The notes beneath the pieces were generated by a model. It saw only the letters and a program-made list of their open reading frames with translations, was not told the origin of the DNA and made no database searches. This document shows positions 1 through 7,366 of a DNA stretch of 64,000 nucleotides, piece after piece. The DNA lies in contig NZ_NEGJ01000001.1 of NCBI RefSeq assembly GCF_002135415.1, positions 62,001 to 126,000 on the forward strand, read 5' to 3'. The stretch is from Acinetobacter sp. ANC 3832. Lineage in GTDB: Bacteria; Pseudomonadota; Gammaproteobacteria; Pseudomonadales; Moraxellaceae. A program made the position numbers and the translations under genes. Within the stretch, counting starts at the first letter, position 1. Every line of letters begins with the position of its first letter.

Positions 1-618
1 TTACTGCTGGGTGGTTTATTACGTTTAATCATTAGTCATCATGTAACCTTCTTTATTAACTCGCTTTGTCATATGTGGGGCAAACGTCCTTATACAGATG
101 AAAATACTGCACGTGATAACTTCTGGTTAGCTATTGCGACTTGGGGTGAGGGCTATCATAACTATCATCATATCTTCCAATACGATTATCGTAATGGCGT
201 GAAATGGTGGCAATATGATCCAACAAAATGGTTAATTTGGTCTTTCTCTAAAGTTGGTTTGGCAAAAAATCTACGTCGTATTCCTAGCTTTAATATTAAA
301 AAAGCTGAATTGGCAATGAAGTTTAAATATGCTGAACAAGACTTGGCTGTTTATGGTCATGATGTAAATGCAGATATCCTGGCAATGAAACAACGTATTT
401 CTCAAGAATATGAAGCATTTAGTCATACTTTAAATGATTGGGCGAAGTTGAAAGAACAGGAAATACAGGCAAAAAAAGCCTCTGTTGCCGAAAAAATTCA
501 TCAAATGGATGACAAACTTAAAGTTGACTTTCAATTGGTCGAACAAAAATTAAGTTATCATCGTGCGCGTTTAGAAACACTGATGCGCAATGTAAAAAAG
601 AATGTTGTATCTAACTAA
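1..618 (+). CDS. Membrane fatty acid (acyl-CoA) desaturase, C-terminal part
   Basis: The reading frame is open from base 1, so the gene begins left of the window; only the last 205 residues are present. The visible part has an NSLCHMWG stretch after a hydrophobic segment and then GEGYHNYHHIF, the third histidine box (HxxHH) of membrane-bound delta-9 acyl desaturases. These boxes bind the di-iron centre that inserts a cis double bond into acyl-CoA or lipid acyl chains at the inner membrane. The tail after about residue 110 is a charged, helical region of unknown role. A strong terminator follows the stop. The family call is firm; substrate and regiospecificity are inferred. Confidence 0.88.
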   Translation, partial: LLLGGLLRLIISHHVTFFINSLCHMWGKRPYTDENTARDNFWLAIATWGEGYHNYHHIFQYDYRNGVKWWQYDPTKWLIWSFSKVGLAKNLRRIPSFNIKKAELAMKFKYAEQDLAVYGHDVNADILAMKQRISQEYEAFSHTLNDWAKLKEQEIQAKKASVAEKIHQMDDKLKVDFQLVEQKLSYHRARLETLMRNVKKNVVSN

Positions 619-629
619 ATTATAGATTC

Positions 630-664
630 AAAAGAAAAGCTCCTTTTTAGGAGCTTTTCTTTTA
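630..664 (+). terminator. Rho-independent terminator after the desaturase gene
   Basis: A 14-bp stem (AAAAGAAAAGCTCC paired with GGAGCTTTTCTTTT) with a T-rich 6-base loop starts 11 bases after the stop codon and runs into T residues. The A-tract before the stem could let it work in both directions, but the next gene lies downstream on the same strand. Confidence 0.85.
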
Positions 665-792
665 TTTGAACTTTACATCCAATAAGCATTAAATATAAGT
701 TCCAATAGGCCTTTTATTTTCCTCTTTTAAACAAAATTTAAAAACTTTATACAATATATCCAATCATCTCTAAATAATGAAAAGGACGACTC

Positions 793-1122
793 ATGCAACT
801 CAACAATATCCCTTTTGGTATTACAAATTGGAATGAAATAGAACAAACCAAACATTTGGGTGAGCAAGGTTATGCGCTTTGGCGTACACAGCAATTCGAT
901 ACGATCCGTGTACGCATTGTGGAATATTCAACAGACTATTTAGCAGATCATTGGTGCCGTAAAGGTCATATTCTTTTTTGTCTTGAAGGCGAATTACATA
1001 CAGAACTAGAGGATGGTCGTACATTTATACTCACTGCTGGGATGAGTTATCAAGTTGCAGACCATGCTGAAGCTCACCGCTCTTCAACGACAATTGGAGC
1101 AAAACTTTTCATTGTCGATTAA
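793..1122 (+). CDS. Small DHCW-motif-type cupin protein
   Basis: A 109-residue protein with the single-domain cupin pattern. It has a DHWCRKGHILFCLEGEL segment (about residues 52-68), like the DHCW cupin family, and a second strand pair ending in AEAHRSST. An AAAGGA ribosome site lies a few bases before the ATG. The histidines at H53, H59 and near H96 could bind a metal, but I cannot tell the reaction. It stands alone between the desaturase terminator and selO, and may be co-transcribed with selO (63-bp gap, no terminator seen). The function is unknown; only the fold call is made. Confidence 0.72.
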   Translation: MQLNNIPFGITNWNEIEQTKHLGEQGYALWRTQQFDTIRVRIVEYSTDYLADHWCRKGHILFCLEGELHTELEDGRTFILTAGMSYQVADHAEAHRSSTTIGAKLFIVD

Positions 1123-1185
1123 GCTGTTTTAATCCGACGACTATATCCAGTATAGTAGTTTCAATTCATCTCAGTATTGTCCACT

Positions 1186-2628
1186 ATGCAATTCAATGCC
1201 CGTTATCCATCACTCAATCCTAAACTCTATCATGAGCAAATGCCTGTACCTTTAAAAGGTGCAAAAGCTGGGCATTTCAATGAAGCTTTAGCAGATGAAT
1301 TACAATGGTCAGCAGAAGATAAAGCCAGTTGGGTTGAAATTTGTAGTGGGCAAAAAACATTCCCAGAATTCCATCCTCTAGCGATGGTTTATGCAGGACA
1401 TCAATTTGGGCAATGGGCGGGACAATTGGGTGATGGCCGAGGCTTATTGATTGCTCAAATATTAGATCAAAATGGCCAAACAATCGACCTACATTTAAAA
1501 GGTGCAGGTTCAACACCCTACTCTCGTATGGGAGATGGTCGTGCCGTTTTACATTCAGTCATTCGTGAATACTTAGCCGGTCATGCCTTAAATGCTTTGG
1601 ATGTACCATCGAGTAATTCAGTTGGATTTACCACATCTGAACAAGGAGTCCAACGTGAAAAACTAGAACTCGGTGCGATGATGTTACGAACGTCAGATTG
1701 CCATATTCGCTTAGGGCATTTTGAATGGATTAATCAATATCAACCTTCATTACTTCAAGAGTTCACACAAAAATGTATTGAGTGGCACTATCCAGAATGT
1801 TTAGAAGCAGAACAACCCATTTTAGCTTTTGCAACGAAGGTGATTCAAAAAACTGCGGTAATGATTGCCAAATGGCAACTGGTCGGTTTTGCACATGGTG
1901 TGATGAATACTGATAACCTGAATATTACAGGTTCTACTTTAGATTTCGGCCCTTATGGTTTTATGGAACGCTTTCGCCCGAATTGGATCAATAACCACAG
2001 TGATTATAATGGTCGCTATACCTATCAAAATCAACCAAGCATGGCGCATTGGAACTTATGGAACTGGCTGAATAATTTAATTCCATTGGCAAAGCCTGAA
2101 GAAAAAGAAAAGTTTAAACAAGATTTGGCACAATGCTTAGAACATTTTGAACCGACCTTCCTAGAACACTATACGCATGGCCTATGCGCAAAATTAGGCT
2201 TACCCAGCTTCCACAAAGACAGCTTTGATTGTGGTATGGCATTCTTAAGAATCTTACAAACTGAACAACTGGATTACACAAGTAGTTTTCTTCGTTTACA
2301 GAATAAAGAATATGAAGCGATGAAAGATGATTGCTTAGACCGTCGTCAATTTGAAGCCTTTTTAACTCAGTATGAAATGATTCGAGAAAATCAGGATATT
2401 GGTACTTTGGACGCAACAATGTTTGAAGCCAACCCTATTTATATTTTAAGAAACCATATGGCGCAAAAAGCCATCGAACTTGCCGAACGTAATGATTTTT
2501 CTGAAGTTGAACGTTTATTTAGCTTACTCAGTCAACCCTTTACACGACAAACTGATTTAGAAAAACCCGAAGATTTAGCACCATTGCCAAGTGATGTACC
2601 TGAAGTGATGGTGAGTTGTTCGTCTTAA
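1186..2628 (+). CDS. selO: SelO/YdiU family protein adenylyltransferase
   Basis: This is a pseudokinase-fold enzyme that, in known members, transfers AMP from ATP to Ser/Thr/Tyr side chains of proteins and is linked to redox stress. Visible signatures are HQFGQWAGQLGDGR, LHLKGAGSTPYSRMGDGR, then HGVMNTDNLNI and DFGPYGFMERF. The last two replace the HRD and DFG loops of kinases. The length (about 480 residues) fits the family. I chose the ATG at 1186 because the protein then starts MQFNARYP, as relatives do; an in-frame TTG at 1177 would add three residues. The C-terminus ends in CSS, close to the conserved C-terminal selenocysteine/cysteine position of some SelO proteins. Confidence 0.93.
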   Translation: MQFNARYPSLNPKLYHEQMPVPLKGAKAGHFNEALADELQWSAEDKASWVEICSGQKTFPEFHPLAMVYAGHQFGQWAGQLGDGRGLLIAQILDQNGQTIDLHLKGAGSTPYSRMGDGRAVLHSVIREYLAGHALNALDVPSSNSVGFTTSEQGVQREKLELGAMMLRTSDCHIRLGHFEWINQYQPSLLQEFTQKCIEWHYPECLEAEQPILAFATKVIQKTAVMIAKWQLVGFAHGVMNTDNLNITGSTLDFGPYGFMERFRPNWINNHSDYNGRYTYQNQPSMAHWNLWNWLNNLIPLAKPEEKEKFKQDLAQCLEHFEPTFLEHYTHGLCAKLGLPSFHKDSFDCGMAFLRILQTEQLDYTSSFLRLQNKEYEAMKDDCLDRRQFEAFLTQYEMIRENQDIGTLDATMFEANPIYILRNHMAQKAIELAERNDFSEVERLFSLLSQPFTRQTDLEKPEDLAPLPSDVPEVMVSCSS

Positions 2629-2699
2629 TTCACAATATTCGTGACAAATAATTAGATATTAATAATTCGCTCTAATGTGGCATAGTCACTTACATTTTC

Positions 2700-2725
2700 T
2701 GTGGATAAGCTTTTGTTTATCCACA
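2700..2725. promoter_or_regulatory. Inverted pair of exact DnaA boxes
   Basis: TGTGGATAA (2700-2708) and TTATCCACA (2717-2725) are both perfect 9-base DnaA boxes, facing each other across 8 bases. They lie between selO and the L,D-transpeptidase gene. The pair could also fold as a hairpin, but no T-run follows it, so it is not a good terminator. A second inverted repeat, GTTCGA/TCGAAC, lies just downstream at 2733-2751. A related cluster occurs at 3864-3903. DnaA binding is inferred from sequence alone. Confidence 0.5.
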
Positions 2726-2818
2726 AGATAAAGTTCGAATCACAATCGAACTATAGATTTTAGCCTTCAAATGCATAAAAATCAGGCATTACCAGAATTT
2801 GCATTTATACCTATACAT

Positions 2819-3418
2819 ATGAATAAGAAAATTGTTTTCCTCATTGTTCTACTTTGTGGCATTGCCACAGCGATAGTTTACGCTTACCAAAAATATGAAC
2901 GCTTTATTCCTGCAACAAACCTGAATACTCCTATAACAGTATTATCAGATCAGGAAATTAAAAAAATTCGTCAACAAACACCAATTACTGAAATTCAAGT
3001 CTACAAAACAAAGCGTTTGGTGAATTTACTGCATCAGAACCAAGTCATTCGTACTTATCCAATGCGCTTAGGTTTCAACCCTATTGGACACAAAGTCAAA
3101 GAAGGTGATGGAAAAACACCTGAAGGACGTTACTTCATTGATTGGCGAAATCCTAAAAGCGCATTCTATAAATCACTGCATATTTCCTATCCCAATGAAC
3201 AAGATAAACTCAAAGCTAAACAGCTTGGTCTTTCAGCTGGTGGAGATATTATGATTCATGGCTCTGCGACCACACAACAAGTTCAAAAACTCCCTCAACT
3301 GATGGATTATATGCCAAGAAATGACTGGACTTGGGGCTGTGTTGCCGTTAGAAATGTAGATATGGATGAAATTTGGAAGCTCGTTGATGATCGAACACCC
3401 ATTACCATTTATAAATAA
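2819..3418 (+). CDS. L,D-transpeptidase (YkuD domain), membrane-anchored
   Basis: This is a periplasmic enzyme of the YkuD/ErfK/YafK type, which joins meso-diaminopimelate residues in peptidoglycan or attaches proteins to it through a cysteine acyl-enzyme. The catalytic block is visible as IMIHGSAT (His) and, about 35 residues later, WTWGCVAV (nucleophilic Cys). The N-terminus has one hydrophobic segment right after MNKK, so the ATG at 2819 is preferred; an upstream ATG at 2771 would put 16 polar residues before it. The length of 199 residues suits a single-domain member. The exact physiological substrate cannot be told from sequence. Confidence 0.87.
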   Translation: MNKKIVFLIVLLCGIATAIVYAYQKYERFIPATNLNTPITVLSDQEIKKIRQQTPITEIQVYKTKRLVNLLHQNQVIRTYPMRLGFNPIGHKVKEGDGKTPEGRYFIDWRNPKSAFYKSLHISYPNEQDKLKAKQLGLSAGGDIMIHGSATTQQVQKLPQLMDYMPRNDWTWGCVAVRNVDMDEIWKLVDDRTPITIYK

Positions 3419-3450
3419 GTCATCCAAAAGTAAATAAGGACAATACTTTC

Positions 3451-3825
3451 ATGACAGGTGAAGAAATACAGCAATATGCACTTAGCATTTCACAAAAATT
3501 ACCAAAGGCTGAACTGACCCATCCCTTTGGTTCAGACATTGATGTATTCAAAGTCATGGATAAAGTGTTCATGTTAAGTTCAGAATTAAATGGTCAGAAA
3601 TTTGTAAACTTAAAATGTGCACCTGAACATTCAGAAATGTTAAGAGATATTTATGATTCGATTCATGTGGGTTATCACATGAATAAACGCCATTGGATTT
3701 CGATTTATGAGGGCGAGCAGATTAATGAGGAATTGCTTGAAGATTTAGTTCACATTTCTTATGAATTGGTCACTCAAAAACTCACTAAGGCGCAAAAGAA
3801 TGTTTTGGCGATTCATGCAGAATGA
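3451..3825 (+). CDS. MmcQ/YjbR family protein
   Basis: A 124-residue cytoplasmic protein with the YjbR-like (CyaY-fold) layout: an N-terminal helix, then LTHPFGSDIDVFKVMDKVFML, and a central FVNLKCAPEHSEMLR before GYHMNKRHWISI. Members are often annotated as DNA-binding because of a double-wing fold, but the cellular role is not established. An AAGGA site precedes the ATG. It lies 32 bp after the L,D-transpeptidase gene with no terminator between them, so the two may be co-transcribed. The gene end faces baeR across a short region packed with DnaA-box sequences. Confidence 0.83.
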   Translation: MTGEEIQQYALSISQKLPKAELTHPFGSDIDVFKVMDKVFMLSSELNGQKFVNLKCAPEHSEMLRDIYDSIHVGYHMNKRHWISIYEGEQINEELLEDLVHISYELVTQKLTKAQKNVLAIHAE

Positions 3826-3863
3826 TGTGAATAAGAAAAATTTATGTTCATATTCAGAAATAT

Positions 3864-3903
3864 TTATACACAATTTCTGTGGATAACCTTGTGTTTATCC
3901 ACA
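3864..3903. promoter_or_regulatory. Cluster of three DnaA boxes between convergent genes
   Basis: TTATACACA (3864-3872), TGTGGATAA (3878-3886, reverse box) and TTATCCACA (3895-3903) lie within 40 bases, all matching the TTATnCACA consensus. The last two repeat the 9-8-9 inverted arrangement seen at 2700-2725. The site is in the gap between the converging yjbR-like gene and baeR. The palindrome may double as a transcription-stop hairpin, but it has no strong T-tract. A DARS- or datA-like DnaA control site is a hypothesis only. Confidence 0.5.
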
Positions 3904-3928
3904 AAAGAATGCGTATTTAGACTAAAAA

Positions 3929-4615
3929 CTAATCTTCTGGATATTCAAAACGATAGCCTACACCATAAACAGCTTGCACCCATTCATGGCGGTTTCCTGT
4001 TTCAGCAGCATCCGAAATTTTACGACGTAAGTTTTTGATATGACTATCAATAACACGGTCTGCAACATCAAAACTGTCTGGATTAATGTGATCTAAAAGT
4101 TGTGCACGTGAATACACCTGTCCTACATGTTCTAAGAACAATTCGAGTAAGCGGAACTCAGTTGGTGTCAAATTCAACGACTTTTGTTGGTACCAAATCC
4201 GTTGTTGTGCTTTATCCATCTTAAAGAGGTTGTTATCTTCAGGTTCAGCTTTACGTTCTAAACGGCGTAATACAGCTTGAACACGTGCAACTAACTCTTT
4301 TGGACTGAATGGTTTACATACATAATCATCTGCACCCATATTCAAACCAAGCACACGATCAATTTCTTCCGTACGCGCTGTTACCATAATAATCGGCAGA
4401 TCAGACTGTTCACGAACTTTACGACAAATCGTTAAACCGTCCATCCGTGGCACCATCAAATCGAGAACCATCAAATTTGGTTTACGCTGTAAGAAACTGT
4501 TATATGCTTCTTGACCATCGTGAAACATACTGACTTCCAAGCCTGCTGCTTCAAGATAATCTCGCACCAATTCTGCAAGTTCAACTTCATCTTCTACAAG
4601 CATAATATGTTTCAT
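3929..4615 (-). CDS. baeR: BaeR response regulator
   Basis: An OmpR/PhoB-class response regulator of 228 residues. The receiver domain shows acidic residues in LVEDEVE, the phospho-acceptor aspartate in LMVLDLMVPRMDG (about residue 53), the switch threonine in IIMVTARTEE and the lysine in VCKPFSP. The C-terminal winged helix begins near residue 130 and ends with VIDSHIKNLRRKI and YGVGYRFEYPED. The gene follows baeS with a 15-bp gap. In Acinetobacter, BaeSR responds to envelope stress and influences efflux pump genes such as adeABC; that role is from general knowledge, not from this sequence. Confidence 0.92.
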   Translation of the reverse strand: MKHIMLVEDEVELAELVRDYLEAAGLEVSMFHDGQEAYNSFLQRKPNLMVLDLMVPRMDGLTICRKVREQSDLPIIMVTARTEEIDRVLGLNMGADDYVCKPFSPKELVARVQAVLRRLERKAEPEDNNLFKMDKAQQRIWYQQKSLNLTPTEFRLLELFLEHVGQVYSRAQLLDHINPDSFDVADRVIDSHIKNLRRKISDAAETGNRHEWVQAVYGVGYRFEYPED

Positions 4616-4630
4616 GCGTAGTTTTTCCTT

Positions 4631-6301
4631 TTAAACGTTTGTCTGTTTTGGAAAAGTGAGTTTGCAACGCAAACCACCCAATGGTGAATGTTCAAAACTC
4701 AATGTTCCACCCAATGCTTGCACAATTTTACGGGATAATGCCAAGCCTAAACCTGTACCACCTGTGCTACGTGTTCGAGAATCATCCACACGGTAGAAAC
4801 GTTCACCTAAACGTGCCAATTGCTCGTCGTTTAAACCCAATGGACTATCATCAACATAAACCGTCCATGTCTGTTCATCTTGTTCAGTATGTACACGAAC
4901 TTCACCGCCTGCTTCAGTATAGCGAATACTGTTGCCTAACAAGTTGACCATAATTTGCTTAAAACGATCTATATCTAATTGTAATTGAGTTCCACTTCCT
5001 TGCGCGGAAATACGTAAATCAGCTTGTTCAAATTTAGGTTTAAAATTCTCAATTTCTTGTAAAACCACAGCCCAAGGATCCATCTCAGTAAAATAGCACT
5101 GTAATTGTTGCGCTTCTGCTTGAGCTAAATCGGCTAAATCTTGTGTTAACTTTTTCAAACTGGTGACTTGACGTAACATTGATTCAAAATGAGTAGGGGT
5201 CGGTTTACGAATACCATCTTGCATTGCTTCAATTTGAGCTTGTAACACTGCTAATGGTGTTTTCAATTCATGCGATGTATCTGCAACCCACTGCTTACGT
5301 GAATGTTCATGCTGATCTAAAATCACAGCCAAATGATTAATTTCTGTCGAAAGATCACCTAATTCATCATTTCGATTAATTTGAACCTGATGTTGATAAT
5401 TACCTTTGGTTAATTCTCTTGTTGCATCTAATAAACGCTGAATCGGCTTTTTAAAATAGGTTGCCAATAATAAAGCCGCGACTAGACTCGCCAATAATGT
5501 CAAAATATAGATTAAGAACAAATAGCGTTTTTGATTACTAAAGAAGTTAATACTTAAAGCATCATCTTGATCTAAAACAGGTTTAAGACCTAAATAACCC
5601 ACAGTTTTATTATTTACAATAATGGGGCGATAAGAAATTTGATCATTGGATGCTTCACCTAAAATAAAGTGATGATCTGCATCATATAAAGACAAACGTG
5701 AACTTAAGCCCAAACGGTCAGGCATGGCAATAAAACGTTTTTTACCATTTTGCTGTTCAGGTGAAATTAAAGGTGAATTCTTATTTTTTGCATCTGATCT
5801 TTTGAATAGGCTTTCATTTGAACTTAAAGGGAACTTTAATCCTTCAAAGGGTTGATATTCTGAAGGTAAATTTTCTTCTAAAATTTTACGTTCTTCCAAC
5901 CCCATACGTTGCTGGTCTTGAGAGTTTTCATCCGTTAAAGGGCTCATTAACGTATGTTCTTTAAAATAACGCTGTTGCAAAGCAATGTCATATTGTCGGC
6001 GTAACCACCATTTCGATAATTTATCGTAATCGTCTGGGCCTGCTGTTCCTTCTATTTGTAGAATTTGTGCCTGAACTGCATTTCCCCAGTCCTGATATAC
6101 GCCATACACGCCCGCTAGATTATCAATCAGATGATCTAGTTTCTGCATTTCAACATCTGCCACATATTTGGCAAAGTTTTTTTGCATCGTCCAATGTAAT
6201 ACTCCCAAACTCACAGTCGTGATCACTAAAGTCGTGAGCAGTACCGTCAGGAATAGACGTAATGCAATCGGGACACGGCGTATTTTCAAAACAGGTCTCA
6301 C
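4631..6301 (-). CDS. baeS: BaeS sensor histidine kinase
   Basis: A 556-residue inner-membrane sensor kinase. The first transmembrane segment is near residues 13-31, followed by a long periplasmic domain. A second membrane segment (YLFLIYILTLLASLVAALLL) lies around residues 265-285, then a HAMP region. The HisKA box is DTSHELKTPLAVL with the phospho-histidine, and the ATPase boxes include NLLGNSIRYTEAGG and TGGTGLGLALS. The start codon is GTG with only a weak ribosome site. It is the first gene of a two-gene operon with baeR and runs divergently from the Spy-like gene, which suits an envelope-stress circuit. Confidence 0.92.
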   Translation of the reverse strand: MRPVLKIRRVPIALRLFLTVLLTTLVITTVSLGVLHWTMQKNFAKYVADVEMQKLDHLIDNLAGVYGVYQDWGNAVQAQILQIEGTAGPDDYDKLSKWWLRRQYDIALQQRYFKEHTLMSPLTDENSQDQQRMGLEERKILEENLPSEYQPFEGLKFPLSSNESLFKRSDAKNKNSPLISPEQQNGKKRFIAMPDRLGLSSRLSLYDADHHFILGEASNDQISYRPIIVNNKTVGYLGLKPVLDQDDALSINFFSNQKRYLFLIYILTLLASLVAALLLATYFKKPIQRLLDATRELTKGNYQHQVQINRNDELGDLSTEINHLAVILDQHEHSRKQWVADTSHELKTPLAVLQAQIEAMQDGIRKPTPTHFESMLRQVTSLKKLTQDLADLAQAEAQQLQCYFTEMDPWAVVLQEIENFKPKFEQADLRISAQGSGTQLQLDIDRFKQIMVNLLGNSIRYTEAGGEVRVHTEQDEQTWTVYVDDSPLGLNDEQLARLGERFYRVDDSRTRSTGGTGLGLALSRKIVQALGGTLSFEHSPLGGLRCKLTFPKQTNV

Positions 6302-6420
6302 CTTTTTGTTCTCATTTCAACATTGTATCGAACAGTTACCCAAAATACTCTCCATTGTTTCTACATCATTATTGCTTAATCTTTACGACATCAACCAACA
6401 TAGAATATTCATTGGAGATC

Positions 6421-7065
6421 ATGACCATGAAAGCAATGACGAAAATAGCATTGGTATCTGCAAGCGTTTTAACAATGGGTGCGTTAACTGCATGTCAGTC
6501 GACGACAGCACCGAATAAAGATGGTCATGGTTCAGAAATGATGCGTGGTCATCATCAACATGATCGTCAAATGACACCTGAACAGCGCGAGCAAAAGAAA
6601 CAAATGCGTGCTGAACACAAAGAAATGCGCAAACAAATTCGTAAAGCATGTGATGGTAAAACTGCGGGACAAGCTGTTCAAGTTAAAGCGGGTAATAACA
6701 CCGTAGATGGTACTTGTAGCATGGTATTCAAAGCTGACCATAAATCGATGGCAGAGATGAAAGGTGAATTCCGCAATGACCAAGGTCGCATGATGCATGG
6801 CGGACAGCGTATGAAAGACATGACTGAAGAACAACGTGCCCAAGTTAAACAGCAATTTGAACAAAAACGTGCAGAACGTAAAGCACAATGGGATGCCATT
6901 CAAAGTGCTTGTGCTGAACAAGCCAATGACAAAGCGATTCAAGTCAAAATTGGCGAAAAACTCATTGATGGTCAATGTAAAATAAAATTTAAACCAAACC
7001 AACCTATGAATGATTTACGTCGTTCAGCACCAATGCAAATGACAGATGCACCAGCCGCACCATAA
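6421..7065 (+). CDS. Spy/CpxP-like periplasmic lipoprotein with an internal duplication
   Basis: A 214-residue secreted protein. A signal peptide ends in a lipobox-like LTAC (Cys25), followed by a His/Met-rich linker. Two similar units follow. Each starts with an LTxxQ-like motif (MTPEQREQ at 51, MTEEQRAQ at 134), continues as a highly charged helix, and ends with two cysteines exactly 22 residues apart (C77/C99 and C164/C186) around a VQVK..G...DG.C pattern. The LTxxQ motif marks Spy and CpxP chaperones, and Spy is a classic BaeSR target. The start at 6421 has GGAG seven bases upstream. I infer an envelope-stress chaperone or metal-binding protein; the cysteine module is not one I recognise. 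Confidence 0.6.
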   Translation: MTMKAMTKIALVSASVLTMGALTACQSTTAPNKDGHGSEMMRGHHQHDRQMTPEQREQKKQMRAEHKEMRKQIRKACDGKTAGQAVQVKAGNNTVDGTCSMVFKADHKSMAEMKGEFRNDQGRMMHGGQRMKDMTEEQRAQVKQQFEQKRAERKAQWDAIQSACAEQANDKAIQVKIGEKLIDGQCKIKFKPNQPMNDLRRSAPMQMTDAPAAP

Positions 7066-7091
7066 ATAACAAACACGTATTCGATCAATAT

Positions 7092-7118
7092 AAAAAGGCA
7101 CTTTAAAGTGCCTTTTTT
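7092..7118 (+). terminator. Rho-independent terminator after the Spy-like gene
   Basis: The palindrome AAAAAGGCACTTT/AAAGTGCCTTTTTT lies 27 bases after the stop and ends in a T-run. It separates the stress gene from the acyl-CoA dehydrogenase region. The remaining 250 bases up to 7366 hold an AT-rich promoter-like stretch and a 40-codon open frame (7205-7327) without a good ribosome site. Confidence 0.85.
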
Positions 7119-7366
7119 GTTGGACATATTTTTTTACGATTTTGACATTTTGTTTCATCTTTTTTAGATCAAATATATATACTATTTAAATACTTAGTTA
7201 TTTCATGGGAAATTTCTTTGACTTTACAGTCACAGAGAAACAACCAAGTTATCTTGTGCCTCGCTATAAGATGTTGCACGATGTAGTAGAACAATTATGT
7301 GTCATTGAAGATACACATTTTTATTAAGATTATAAATCTGGTTTAACCAGTATTGAGGAACCCGAT

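Noticed and set aside
6532..7002. A 156-residue frame opposite the Spy-like gene
   Set aside because: It lies wholly inside a well-supported gene on the other strand and is rich in Phe and Thr with no recognisable motif.
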